Of a DNA stretch of 64,000 bases, positions 8,577-18,328 are shown piece after piece. Origin of the DNA: Leptospiraceae bacterium (GTDB taxonomy: Bacteria > Spirochaetota > Leptospiria > Leptospirales > Leptospiraceae); NCBI GenBank assembly GCA_024233835.1, contig JACKPC010000003.1, positions 404,501 to 468,500 on the forward strand, read 5' to 3'. Positions within the stretch are counted from its first letter, which is position 1, and each line of letters starts with the position of its first letter. The translations under genes were made by a program, and so were the position numbers. The notes under the pieces were generated by a model. The model was not told the DNA's origin, ran no database searches, and worked only from the letters and a program-made list of their open reading frames with translations.

Positions 8577-11500
8577 ATGCGATCAGTAATCCAATATTTT
8601 TTGGATAAGGGAATTTTTATCAATTTCTTAACTTTCCTTATCCTTCTCATAGGCTTTTATATAGCCGCCACTATGAATCGGGAAGCATTTCCTAATATTA
8701 ATTTTGATATAGTAACTGTAACGACTGTTTATCCCGGTGCTTCACCTTCTGAAGTAGAAAAGTTAGTCACCAAACCCATAGAAGAAGGGATAAAAGCGGT
8801 AGATGGAATCAAAGAAATCCGTTCGGCTTCTATTGAAAACCGATCCGGGATTGTGATTACCATTGATCCGAATACTACCGATACACAGAAGGTTGTAGAT
8901 GATATTAAGTCCGCTGTTGATTCGGTAGAAGATATTCCGGATGACGTTAAAAAACCTATTATACAAGAGATTACCTCTGCTCGTTCACCGGTTATTGAAG
9001 TAAATGTGGGGGTTAAGCAAAAAGATGGAAAACCCGTTTTAAGCGAAAAGCAACTCAGAGAAAAAGCTTAGGTTCTGGAAGAAATGATTCTGGATATTCC
9101 GGAAGTAGGTCGTATTGTAAAAAGGGGTTATCGTAATACAGAAATGCATGTAGATATAAACCCCTTATCTTTGGATTCTCTGTCTTTAAGTCCCGATGTG
9201 ATTATTTCTGCATTAAAAAATCGTAATATTAACTTCCCCGGCGGAAATATTTCTAATAATGGTATTGAGTCTATTGTCAGAACGGTGGGTGAGTTTGATA
9301 CTGCTTCTGAAATTGAAGATGTGTTTTTAAGAACGAATGATGCAGGACGTTATATCCGTTTGAAAGATGTTGCAAAGGTAAAGGAAGACTTTGAAGATGC
9401 TCTGTATCTGGATAAGGTAAACGGGCTCTCTTCTATAGTCCTTACCGTTTTAAAACGTGAGAAAGGAGATGCCATCAGTCTCGTTGACCAGGTAAAGAAA
9501 GTCGTTGAAGAATATCAGAAAACGGTAAAAAATGAAGTAGAAATATCTTATGTAAATGATATGTCCAAGTATATTCGAAGAAGGTTAAAGGTACTTTTAT
9601 CGAATGGTTTCACCGGTTTTTTTCTCGTCGTTGCGTCTTTGTTCTTTTTCCTGGGCTGGAGAATTTCAGTCATGGTGGCTGTGGGTCTTCCCCTTACGAT
9701 AGCAATGACGTTTATCGCGATAAGCTATTTGGGTATTACCTTAAACCTGATCTCTATGATGGGTCTTATTATTGTAGTAGGGATGCTGGTTGATGATGCT
9801 ATCATTATCAGTGAAAATATATATCGCTTAATTGAAGAAGGCATGGAAGTTCGGGAAGCCTGTATACAGGGAACGTATGAAGTAGTGTCTCCGGTTACGG
9901 CAACTATTACAACTACTGTAGCGGCTTTTTCTCCACTTCTTTTCATGTCAGGCATATTCGGTAAATTCGTATACTCGATTCCCCTGGTAGTGATTTTAGC
10001 TCTTTTTTCCTCCTTATTGGAAGCTTTCTTTGTCCTGCCTTTACACGTCTATGATATTACGAAAAACAAAACCGGTAAGCAACTTACGGAAAAAAAGGGT
10101 AAGGTAGAAGACTTCAGAAATAAGATTCGTTCCTTAAAGGAAAAAAATTACTTCTTATATTTGCTGATTTCTATATTATTCTTTCCTATTATGTTTGATG
10201 ACTTCTTTGTTTTCTTAAAAGACAGTGTTTATAAATCAAGTTTATACTGGTGCTTGAGGCATAAATATAAGACCATTCTTATACTAAATCTTGTCTTTCT
10301 TGTTGTTCTGGGTATATTTAGCAAGTTTGGAAAGTTTAAGCTTTTTCCGGGAGCCATTGAAATTTTCCAGGTAAAGTTAGAAGCTAAAACGGGTCTTACC
10401 CTCGAAGAAACCGAATGGTTCGCAAGAGCTATTGAGTCAGAAGTTTCTAAGCTTCCCAATACAGAGCTGGAAAACTTTGTAACCCGCATTGGAATTATAC
10501 AAAAAGATCCAAACGACCCCTTTACAAAACGTGGTAAAAACTTTGCCCAACTGATTGTTTATTTAACTCCGGATAGTTCAAGAGAGAGAAGTACAGAGGA
10601 TGTCATTAATGCCTTACGTAAAAAGACTTTTTATCTTTTAAATGAAGAATCAAAAAAAGCCTATTTGAATAAGTTTATAGAAGAAGAGAAAAGAATAAAG
10701 AAGTTGAAAGAAGAACAGGAAGCCTTATATAGATCCGGGAAGATGTCTTTTCTTTCTTCAATGAGATATAAAGTGGACCAAATGGTTTCAAAGGTAGAGT
10801 CAAAGAAAAAGCCATTTACCTATGATCCTACACCGGAGCAATTTAAAAAATTAGAAGGTAAACTTGTTTCTCTGGATTATGAAAAATTACAGGGAGGCCC
10901 GCCGGTTGGGAAACCTATAGCCATCGAAGTCCTGGGTGATGATTTTGAGACGATAAAGAAGATTGTAGCTGAATATAAAAACACTATGCAGAAGGTTGAT
11001 GGAGTGGCTGATATATCAGATGATTTTATATCCGGTAAAGATGAAATCCAACTCAAAATAGATGAAAAGCTTGCTTCTCTGGCCGGTATCTCTATTTTCC
11101 AGATTGCTACTGCTGTGAACACGGCGTTTAACGGTACGGTAGCGACTACAATCAAAAGGGCAGATGAAGAAGTGGACGTACGGGTTCGTTTTCCGGAAGA
11201 ATATCGGAATAGTATAAAATCCTTAGATAAGCTCTATGTCATGAATCGTATCGGGAACTTAATTCCTGTCTCTAAGATGATTAGTTATACGGTTAAGCCG
11301 GGTGTTGTTTCAATCAATCACCTCGATGGAAAGCGTTTGATAACAGCTACCGCAAATGTGGATGAGACCAAAACGACTTCGAGGGAAGCCAATGGGAAAA
11401 TCAAGAAGTTAGCTGCCGGGATTATTCAAAAGTATCCGGGTTATCGGGTTCGATTTGGTGGAGAAAATAAAGATACGGAAGAATCTATGGCCAGCCTCGG

Positions 11501-12095
11501 ACGAGCTTTTCTGGTTGCCTTTATTTTTATTTTTATGATTCTCGCCTCTTTGTTTGGTTCGTTTGTGCAGCCGGTAATTGTTGTGTCTGCTATTCCTTTT
11601 GCATTTATAGGCGTTGTTTTAGCTTTTGTACTTCATGACCACTATTTTAGCTTTTTAAGTATGATTGGGATCGTAGGTTTATCCGGGATTGTTGTAAACG
11701 ACTCCATAGTTCTTGTGGACTTTGCTAACAAACTCCGATCGGAAAATCCGGATGCAACAAACCTCGAAATATGTCTGAAAGCAGGTATTATTCGTTTACG
11801 ACCCGTTATTTTGACTACGGTTACTACCGTTTTAGGAATATTACCAACTGCTTATGGAATTGGTGGAGAGGATCCTTTTTTAGTTCCTATGGCTCTTGCG
11901 ATTGGTTGGGGGCTTGCATTTTCCTCGGCTCTGATTCTGATTATTATTCCTGTTTTATACTGTATGACTCATGATTGGAAGGATCGTCTGAAAGGCATAA
12001 AAAGGAAAGGATTGGGAGAGTTACCGCAATTAAGCGGGGAAAATACAGAGTCCTTACCTGTAGAGGAAAAACTACTTCCGGAAGCAAGCGCATGA
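8577..12095 (+). pseudogene. RND-family efflux transporter (AcrB/HAE-like), interrupted by in-frame TAG
   Basis: Read through, the frame encodes 1172 residues with typical RND architecture: TM1, a periplasmic porter region (FPNINFDIVTVTTVYPGAS), TM2-6 with GMLVDDAIIISENI carrying the proton-relay Asp pair, a second porter region and TM7-12. A single TAG at 9069-9071 replaces codon 165, between LREKA and VLEEM, and both sides stay in the same frame. A 164-residue fragment (8577-9071) and a possible restart at ATG 9084 result. A one-base change from GAG or CAG explains it; a sequencing error is also possible. No adaptor or outer-membrane partner gene is adjacent. The end overlaps the next gene by 4 bp. 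Confidence 0.88.
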
Positions 12096-13213
12096 AAGAT
12101 CAACTGGAAAGTCTTATTTTTCATGCCAGTGCATCGGAAGGTTTACAGGAATTTTTAGAAGAAGAGCTAAAAGAGAATTCCTGTAGAATTTTAGACAAAA
12201 ACCGGGGCGGATGTTATTTTAAAGCGAAGAGGGACTCTATCATTGAGTTTTCTTTGAAAACCCGGTTTACCTCACGGATCTCGGTTCTTCTGGCTGAATT
12301 TGGCGTAAGAACGGAAAGAGATCTGTATGAGTCCATCTATTCTTTTCCCTGGGAAGATTTACTTAGAACAGAGGATACATTTAAGATAGAGGCTGAGTCG
12401 GACAGAATACTAAAGAATTCCCGTTATGTTGTTTATAAAGCGAAAGACGCCCTGGTAGATCGATTTCGAGATAAAACCGGAGAAAGACCGAGTATTGAAA
12501 GAGAAGAACCCGATTACCTGTTTTTACTTCGGAAAAGGGGAGAAAATGTGGAGCTCTTCTTGTCCTTAAGTGCAAAAAGTTTAAGCCACAGGGGTTACCG
12601 ACTCTCTTCGGAAGGAGCTCCGATTCGTGAAAATATGGCTCAGGCTTTACTTCGTTTCTCCGGCTGGAAAGAAGGTTCCTTTATGCTGGATCCGATGTGT
12701 GGTTCCGGAACTATACTGATTGAAGCAGCTCTCTTGATGAAGACTTCCGGCTATATTAACTATAAACGATTGAGTTCTTCGAAAGCTTTTTTGAAACTGT
12801 TTGGCAAGGTTCCAAAGACAGAAAATGCGGCTCCAGAAAAGCCTTTATTTGTAGGCATAGATAAAAATCCGGAAATTATAAAGTTGGCTTTGGAAAATGC
12901 AGAGCTGGCAGGTGTATCCGATTGGATAGAATTCCGAGTAGAGGATTTCTTTACTGTTTCTTCTCCCGATACTATAGAAAATTCTTATATACTCAGTAAT
13001 CCTCCCTATGGATTGAGATTACAGGTAGAAGACATTCAGGGCTTTTATAAGCGTTTTGGTGAAATTCTAAAACAGTATTACAGGACTTATACGGTGGCAA
13101 TTATTTGTGGAGATAGGAGTCTTCCTGCAAACATGCGTCTAAAAGAAGAAAAAAGCATGAAGCTTCCCATATCCAATCTGAAAGGCAAAATGGTACAGTA
13201 TATAATATTATGA
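12092..13213 (+). CDS. THUMP-domain class I SAM RNA methyltransferase (RlmL/COG0116 family)
   Basis: The 373-residue protein has an N-terminal THUMP-type RNA-binding region (about 1-170) and a C-terminal Rossmann methyltransferase domain. LDPMCGSGTILIEAALL is the SAM-binding loop, DKNPEIIKLALENAELAG follows it, and the catalytic SNPPYGLRL is the NPPY motif of N2-guanine methyltransferases. By family it modifies 23S rRNA or tRNA guanosine. The ATG at 12092 overlaps the stop of the RND gene (ATGA). An in-frame start further upstream would lie inside the RND gene and was rejected. Confidence 0.88.
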   Translation: MKDQLESLIFHASASEGLQEFLEEELKENSCRILDKNRGGCYFKAKRDSIIEFSLKTRFTSRISVLLAEFGVRTERDLYESIYSFPWEDLLRTEDTFKIEAESDRILKNSRYVVYKAKDALVDRFRDKTGERPSIEREEPDYLFLLRKRGENVELFLSLSAKSLSHRGYRLSSEGAPIRENMAQALLRFSGWKEGSFMLDPMCGSGTILIEAALLMKTSGYINYKRLSSSKAFLKLFGKVPKTENAAPEKPLFVGIDKNPEIIKLALENAELAGVSDWIEFRVEDFFTVSSPDTIENSYILSNPPYGLRLQVEDIQGFYKRFGEILKQYYRTYTVAIICGDRSLPANMRLKEEKSMKLPISNLKGKMVQYIIL

Positions 13214-14358
13214 AAAACAGGGATGTACTTCTTCGTTTTTTTGAATTAACAGGAAATAATACAGATAGTCTTATCTTTTTAAAAAAATACAGAGAAGCAA
13301 AACCGGAAAGTTTTGCGATTATCTATATTCCCTCTGAACTTATCAGTGAGTATGCGGGACCTTTGCTTTATGATTTGAAACTTTTGCATCGTCTGGATCT
13401 GTATCCTGTGGTTCTTATGGATAAGTCGGCAGTTGAGTATATAAAGCTATTCTATAGTTCCTACTATGATGTAAAACAGGAAAGCAGAGAGACTCATAAC
13501 TCATTTTTAGAGAGCCTTGATGTAAAGACTACTCTTCAGGATCCTAATATTATCAGTAGGAAAATTGCTGAAAAGAAAATTCCTATCTTAGCCATACAGG
13601 AAGGTGATGATCCTTATCCAATCATTCAAAAGTTAGCTGAATTTTTACAGACAGCCAAGCTTCTGTTTTTTTATAAGGAACAGGGTTTTAAAACGCTTAA
13701 TGGAAATTCTTATATTTCTATTATTAACTTGCACAAAGATTATAATAGGCTTAAAGATGATTTGGATTCAGAAAAAGCCGATATATTAGGAAAAATAAAT
13801 GCTCTTTTTAACAATCTTCCGCAGAGAGCCCTTAGTTCTGCCATTACTTCGCCAGTAAACCTTTTTAAAGAATTGTTTACCGTCAAGGGTTGCGGTACCT
13901 ACATTAAAAGAGGAAGTGAAATTCAGGTCTATGAAGGTTTTGAATCCTTAGATAAAGATAAAATCATAAATCTTTTAGAAACGGCATTTAAGAAAAAAGT
14001 AAATCAGGATTTTTTATCTGAACCTGATATGGTTATCCTCCTGGAGCAGGAATATAGAGGAGCCGCTATTATAAGGAAATCTGAGTATGGTTTTTATTTA
14101 ACCAAGTTTGCTGTGGATGAGATTGCCAGAGGAGAAGGTATCGGACGAGAACTCTGGGATATTATGCTGGATAGGTTTCCCATTATATTCTGGAGAGCGA
14201 ATCCTCGTAATACTATCAATAAGTGGTATGCGAAAGAGTGTTCCGGCATGCATAAATTTGCTGACTGGCATGTATTTTGGATTAATCTTGATCCAAACCT
14301 GATTCCTGGAGTCTGTGATTATGTCAGGAGAAGCAAGGTGGATTTTTATGAAAAATAA
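13210..14358 (+). CDS. N-acetylglutamate-synthase-like GNAT protein with degenerate kinase-like N-domain
   Basis: The 382-residue protein ends in a GNAT domain with KFAVDEIARGEGIGRELW, FWRANPRNTINKWYAKE and WHVFWINLDP. These match the NAT domain of vertebrate-type N-acetylglutamate synthase/kinases (DUF619). The N-terminal about 230 residues resemble an amino-acid-kinase fold with the tail ITSPVNLFKELFTVKGCGTYI but lack an obvious kinase glycine-rich ATP site. The likely role is acetylation of glutamate as the first arginine step; the substrate is inferred from family only. It starts 4 bp inside the upstream methyltransferase gene and overlaps the next gene by 11 bp. Confidence 0.72.
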   Translation: MKNRDVLLRFFELTGNNTDSLIFLKKYREAKPESFAIIYIPSELISEYAGPLLYDLKLLHRLDLYPVVLMDKSAVEYIKLFYSSYYDVKQESRETHNSFLESLDVKTTLQDPNIISRKIAEKKIPILAIQEGDDPYPIIQKLAEFLQTAKLLFFYKEQGFKTLNGNSYISIINLHKDYNRLKDDLDSEKADILGKINALFNNLPQRALSSAITSPVNLFKELFTVKGCGTYIKRGSEIQVYEGFESLDKDKIINLLETAFKKKVNQDFLSEPDMVILLEQEYRGAAIIRKSEYGFYLTKFAVDEIARGEGIGRELWDIMLDRFPIIFWRANPRNTINKWYAKECSGMHKFADWHVFWINLDPNLIPGVCDYVRRSKVDFYEK

Positions 14359-14692
14359 TATTTTTTTATACGATGGTAACTGTCCGTTTTGTACTTCCCT
14401 TGCAAAGAAATTGGAAAGCAGGATGATAGATGATTCGGTTGAATTTCTTTCCTTTCGAGAAATTAAGCCGGAAGATCTAAAAGAGTTCCACCCTTCCTTA
14501 AGCCCGGAACTATGTTCCGGGGAAATACAAATGATTTACAGGGGGGTTCGATACCCGGGTTTTTTTGCTATCAGGCGCTTAAGTCACTATCTTAGGGGTT
14601 ATTCCTATTTTTCTTTTATTCTGTATCTTCCCCTGATTCCGTTTCTCGGAATGTTTATTCTTTACCTTTTAAAACTGCGTTCTGGCCATTAG
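14348..14692 (+). CDS. DCC-family thiol-disulfide oxidoreductase (DUF393)
   Basis: The protein of 114 residues begins MKNNIFLYDGNCPFC, the DGxCxxC signature of DUF393/DCC proteins, and ends in a hydrophobic segment. The family is thioredoxin-like and is thought to be redox active at the membrane. The ATG at 14348 lies inside the last codons of the NAGS-like gene, implying translational coupling. It converges with and overlaps (24 bp) the gene ending at 14669 on the minus strand. Confidence 0.85.
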   Translation: MKNNIFLYDGNCPFCTSLAKKLESRMIDDSVEFLSFREIKPEDLKEFHPSLSPELCSGEIQMIYRGVRYPGFFAIRRLSHYLRGYSYFSFILYLPLIPFLGMFILYLLKLRSGH

Positions 14693-15334
14693 TCCTTCAT
14701 AAAATAGAATTCTGGCATTCAGTGCTTTTATATTTCCTTCTAAGACACTTTTTTGTTTTTCTTCTGTATCGGCTACTGCTTCAATCAGACGAAACATTTG
14801 AGCACTGTGAGATTCATCTGCTTCGAGGTTTACCTTAAAAAATCTGGCTTCCGGGACATTTTCTTTCTCCCTGAGCTTTAGATAAGCTTCATATACTTTA
14901 GAATACTCTAATTTAAGTAAATACTCATTAGCAGGACCGAGGGCACCGAGAGCCTCGTAAAAGTTGGTATTGGTGATTTCTTTCATCATACCCAGATATT
15001 CTGCTGTTTCCGGAAAGAGCTTGAGGCTTTCTATTGGAATCTTCATAGAAGATAGGAAACTTTTCAGAATATTTACGTGGGTTTCCTCAATATTACCTTC
15101 TCCTAATTCTTCCCAGATATTTTTTACTAAAATCATCTGGGCTTCCTGTGAGGGGCTGATAGCTGCCGTCCATAAGAACCAGTTTACAAATCCAACCGAA
15201 ACGAAGTATTCCTGGCTCAACCAGAGGAGAAGATCTTGTTTTGAAAGAAGAGAACTTTTTTCTTCCAACCATTTGTTATTTTGAAGTACCGGGTGTTGTT
15301 GTACATCCTGTTTTAGTCTTTCTGTTATATTCAT
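14669..15334 (-). CDS. Iron-containing redox enzyme, haem-oxygenase-like fold (TenA/PqqC relatives)
   Basis: The 221-residue all-helical soluble protein contains NIWEELGEGNIEETH and later LEADESHSAQMFRLIEA. These His/Glu-rich helices are typical of haem-oxygenase-like diiron enzymes and PqqC/TenA relatives. The substrate cannot be told from sequence. It lies 11 bp after the ATE-like gene on the same strand, so the two are probably one operon. Functional assignment stops at the superfamily level. Confidence 0.65.
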   Translation of the reverse strand: MNITERLKQDVQQHPVLQNNKWLEEKSSLLSKQDLLLWLSQEYFVSVGFVNWFLWTAAISPSQEAQMILVKNIWEELGEGNIEETHVNILKSFLSSMKIPIESLKLFPETAEYLGMMKEITNTNFYEALGALGPANEYLLKLEYSKVYEAYLKLREKENVPEARFFKVNLEADESHSAQMFRLIEAVADTEEKQKSVLEGNIKALNARILFYEGLMARTQF

Positions 15335-15345
15335 CCTAATTGCCT

Positions 15346-16008
15346 TTATTTATTATTTATAACTCCAAGCGGTAACCAGTTATGGTTCCAATCATAAAAC
15401 TCAAGTGCTTCAAATTGCTTTTTATAATCATAAAAAGACGACTCAAAAAAACAGTAACCGGGATAATAATAAGATTTTCCCTGTTGAATCGAATACTCAA
15501 TTTCTAATAGCATGGTAAAGATTCCGGGACTCGTTTTTGCATAATCCGGGTGGAAAACTGCATACACACTGGAAGTACTGGTACTTCCGATGTCAAGAAA
15601 ACTATAAGCAACTAATTTATCTTTATCATATACTGCGCATTCAAGAGATTCACAGGGAAGGCTGGAAGGTGTATCCGATATAAAACTATAAATCGAATCA
15701 GGTATATTATCTTTAAACCTGGCCCTATGAAGATAGAAGAGCTCTTCTTTTTCTTTATCGATAAATACAGGACGAAAAATGTGTTGTAATGTTTTATTTT
15801 TATTGAGAATTCTACGATGTTTCTTTTTATGTTTATATGTAGAAAGGTTTACCCGCAGAGGCAAGATTAGGGCTAACTTATCGTTCAGAAAATTAACATT
15901 ATATCGAAAAAAAAGAGAGCCAAAATGTCGATAGCCTTCTGAAAGATAGGCATCGAGTTTTTCTGGTTCTAATTTTTCTAAATAGAAAGATTCTTCTATG
16001 ATTTCCAT
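15346..16008 (-). CDS. Arginyl/leucyl-tRNA-protein transferase-like protein (ATE/Bpt family)
   Basis: The 220-residue protein matches the pattern of bacterial aminoacyl-tRNA-protein transferases. GYRHFGSLFFRYN comes early, LPLRVNLSTYKHKKKHRRIL is the basic motif, ECAVYDKDKLVAYSFLDIG follows, then SSVYAVFHPDYAKTSPGIF and a YYPGYCF motif. The N-terminal Cys cluster of classical Bpt/ATE is absent, so it is a short version. Known relatives attach Leu or Arg to N-terminal Asp/Glu or Met residues for N-degron proteolysis. It precedes the haem-oxygenase-fold gene in a likely operon. Confidence 0.7.
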   Translation of the reverse strand: MEIIEESFYLEKLEPEKLDAYLSEGYRHFGSLFFRYNVNFLNDKLALILPLRVNLSTYKHKKKHRRILNKNKTLQHIFRPVFIDKEKEELFYLHRARFKDNIPDSIYSFISDTPSSLPCESLECAVYDKDKLVAYSFLDIGSTSTSSVYAVFHPDYAKTSPGIFTMLLEIEYSIQQGKSYYYPGYCFFESSFYDYKKQFEALEFYDWNHNWLPLGVINNK

Positions 16009-16085
16009 ACTAAGCTTTCCTTTTTTTCAAGAATGAAAAAATTTTCGTTTTAGGTTTGAGGCGTATTTCCATCCTTATCCTGAGA

Positions 16086-16805
16086 ATGGTTTTAAAATCC
16101 AAGAGAATTGCAAGTATCATTTTGAGTGTATTTTTTTTACAGTTCTGCCACTATGAGATTTATCAAGAATTGCCGGAAAGGAAAATCGAATTACCCGATG
16201 TTTACAGAGTATACTTAAAAAGTTCTGATCGGGTTTTGCAAAAAATTGCCTGTGAAACCTACGCGGCGAAGGGTGTACAAATACGTTGCACTGATGAAAT
16301 AATAGAAGAAACGAAAAAAATCTCTTCTCTGTATGAGGTTTATTATTTAAGCCTTGAACCCCAGGTTCGAGATTCTTCCTCTGATCTTTTTCGGAATAAT
16401 CTATTTTCATTAATAACCTTTAGCACCGGGGCATTTGTTTCGGTTTCAGCAGTTGTGGACTACAAACTGGATTTGAGAAATTCAAAACAGGTTCTATTTC
16501 AATCGTATATCTCTTCACCGGGCAGGCAGGGTTACTATGCTTTTTTGCCTGTCTATATGGGGCTTATTTCTACAAATTTGGGTACGGGTTTAAACACCTA
16601 CCGCAGACCGGATAAACTCAGAATGTACTGTATTGAAGAGGAACCGGATACCTGGACCAAGCGCCTTACACAAAACCGGGATGAATACTGTAGGGACTAT
16701 GAAAATTTTTTACGTGATAGTTTTAACCGTATAGAGGGCAAGATTATGAATGTACTGAGAGCCCATATTATTTCCAGAAGACTATATACCGAGGATGAAA
16801 AGTGA
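16086..16805 (+). CDS. Hypothetical lipoprotein
   Basis: About 239 residues with a hydrophobic leader ending FFLQFCHYE, a plausible spirochaete lipobox with Cys around residue 21. I do not recognise a domain. There is a central hydrophobic stretch (LFSLITFSTGAFVSVSAVV) and an otherwise mixed charged sequence. The ATG at 16086 is preferred over a TTG 30 bases upstream. Its TGA overlaps the GTG start of the following outer-membrane-like gene, so they are translationally coupled. Confidence 0.6.
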   Translation: MVLKSKRIASIILSVFFLQFCHYEIYQELPERKIELPDVYRVYLKSSDRVLQKIACETYAAKGVQIRCTDEIIEETKKISSLYEVYYLSLEPQVRDSSSDLFRNNLFSLITFSTGAFVSVSAVVDYKLDLRNSKQVLFQSYISSPGRQGYYAFLPVYMGLISTNLGTGLNTYRRPDKLRMYCIEEEPDTWTKRLTQNRDEYCRDYENFLRDSFNRIEGKIMNVLRAHIISRRLYTEDEK

Positions 16806-17503
16806 AAATTATAAGTATTATCATATATATGTTTATCCTAATAATCTCTCTGGGTGCTGAAGAAAATGCAGCTAAAGAAAAAGAGAAGTCCGGGAATCAT
16901 CTCGACATCATCGCTTATTCGGGTTTATATACCGAGACGGACTTATTACCTATATTATTCCAGCAAAAAACAAACTATAAGGCATCTCGCATTTCTGTTC
17001 TGGGACTCAATTATGGACTGAGTAGTAATATACGTTTTTTTGATTTTGAAGCCGAAGGTCAGTTAGTAAAGCACTCAGGTTTAATGAACCATCTTGAAAT
17101 GAATGTTTTTTTACTGGCACGCTGGTCGAATCTATTTCGATTACCTGTAAGCATTGCTTTCGGAGAGGGGATTTCTCTTGCTTCGAAAAATCCCCTTCTG
17201 GAGAATAAAAAAAAAGGAATTTATATATACGGAAATTATTTTGATTGGTATGAAGCAAGTTTTATCTCACATCAATTTGGCTCTCTTCCGTTTAATACCG
17301 AATTTCAGTTGGATAGTATTCGCTCTTCCCAGGTATTAAACTATCTTATGGTTGAACTTGACTTTGCTTTTGAGTTTTTGGAATATTACCCCCGTATATT
17401 TATGCGAATACACCATCGTTCCGGAGTGTTCGGTTTGTATTGCAAACCCGATCCGGCCTGTGGTTCGAATTTTATCAGCTATGGGGTTAAATTTAGATTA
17501 TAA
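16802..17503 (+). CDS. Outer-membrane beta-barrel-like protein
   Basis: A 233-residue product with a GTG start and a signal peptide (IISIIIYMFILIISLGAEE). The mature part alternates hydrophobic and polar residues and ends with RIHHRSGVFGLY and GSNFISYGVKFRL, the kind of terminal strand seen in small outer-membrane barrels. No catalytic motif is convincing. The gene is coupled to the preceding lipoprotein gene, so the two products may form an envelope pair. Confidence 0.55.
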   Translation: MKIISIIIYMFILIISLGAEENAAKEKEKSGNHLDIIAYSGLYTETDLLPILFQQKTNYKASRISVLGLNYGLSSNIRFFDFEAEGQLVKHSGLMNHLEMNVFLLARWSNLFRLPVSIAFGEGISLASKNPLLENKKKGIYIYGNYFDWYEASFISHQFGSLPFNTEFQLDSIRSSQVLNYLMVELDFAFEFLEYYPRIFMRIHHRSGVFGLYCKPDPACGSNFISYGVKFRL

Positions 17504-17512
17504 GGAAAAAGT

Positions 17513-18253
17513 ATGAAACGCAGAGAAATTTTAGATTATTTAAATGTTCTATTTCAATACAGGGAAAATACGGAAAAGTATGCAACAAATGGCCTCCAAG
17601 TAGAAGGAAATGACGAAGTTCAATCTATCGCTTTTTCTGTTGATGCAAGCTTCGGAATCATTCAAAAAGCAGTAAAGGAAAATGTAGATATGCTGATCTG
17701 TCATCATGGAATCTTTTGGCCAAGTCTTTTTTCTATAGAAGGACAGGTAAAGGAAAAAATCCAATTGTTCCTGGAAAATGAGATTTCTCTTGTCGGGATG
17801 CATCTTCCCCTTGACAGACAACCTGAAATAGGTAATAATATTTGCCTGGCTAATATTTTAGAAGGAGAAAATATACGAGAAATTGCATCTATTTCTTATT
17901 ACGGAGACTGGAAAATGAAGAAAACAATCCGGGAGATTGCAAATATCTTACAGGAAAAATTAATGGGACCGATAAAGTTATTTGACTTCTCCGATGGTAA
18001 GGCCGGCTCCTTTGTTGTATGTTCCGGGAGTGGTAGTTCGGAACTCAGGTTATTAGAGCAGGGAGATTGTGAGGTTTTCATCACAGGTGAACTGCGTTAT
18101 GAAGCTATTGATGAAGCAAAATATAAAAAAATCAGTTTAATTTCAGCCGGACATTATGCAACCGAAACAACGGGAATACAGGCCCTGCAAAGGAAGATGA
18201 GTACGGAACTAAATTTAAAAACTTTATTTATTGAAGACAGAGTGGACTATTGA
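17513..18253 (+). CDS. Nif3-like dinuclear metal centre protein (YbgI family)
   Basis: The 246-residue protein has the metal-ligand motifs of the Nif3/YbgI family: LICHHGIFW near residue 63, GMHLPLDRQPEIGNN, FITGELRYEAIDEA and a C-terminal SAGHYATETTGIQAL. The family forms toroidal hexamers with a dimetal site; its function is debated, with a GTP cyclohydrolase type 1 label in databases. The start has AAGGAAAAAGT just upstream. It lies 10 bp after the beta-barrel gene. Confidence 0.9.
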   Translation: MKRREILDYLNVLFQYRENTEKYATNGLQVEGNDEVQSIAFSVDASFGIIQKAVKENVDMLICHHGIFWPSLFSIEGQVKEKIQLFLENEISLVGMHLPLDRQPEIGNNICLANILEGENIREIASISYYGDWKMKKTIREIANILQEKLMGPIKLFDFSDGKAGSFVVCSGSGSSELRLLEQGDCEVFITGELRYEAIDEAKYKKISLISAGHYATETTGIQALQRKMSTELNLKTLFIEDRVDY

Positions 18254-18328
18254 AAAATTCTTTACTTTAAAAAGTAATACATTCTACTCTGAGGAAAGAG
18301 CGGAATCAATCGCCGGAGGACTTGAATC

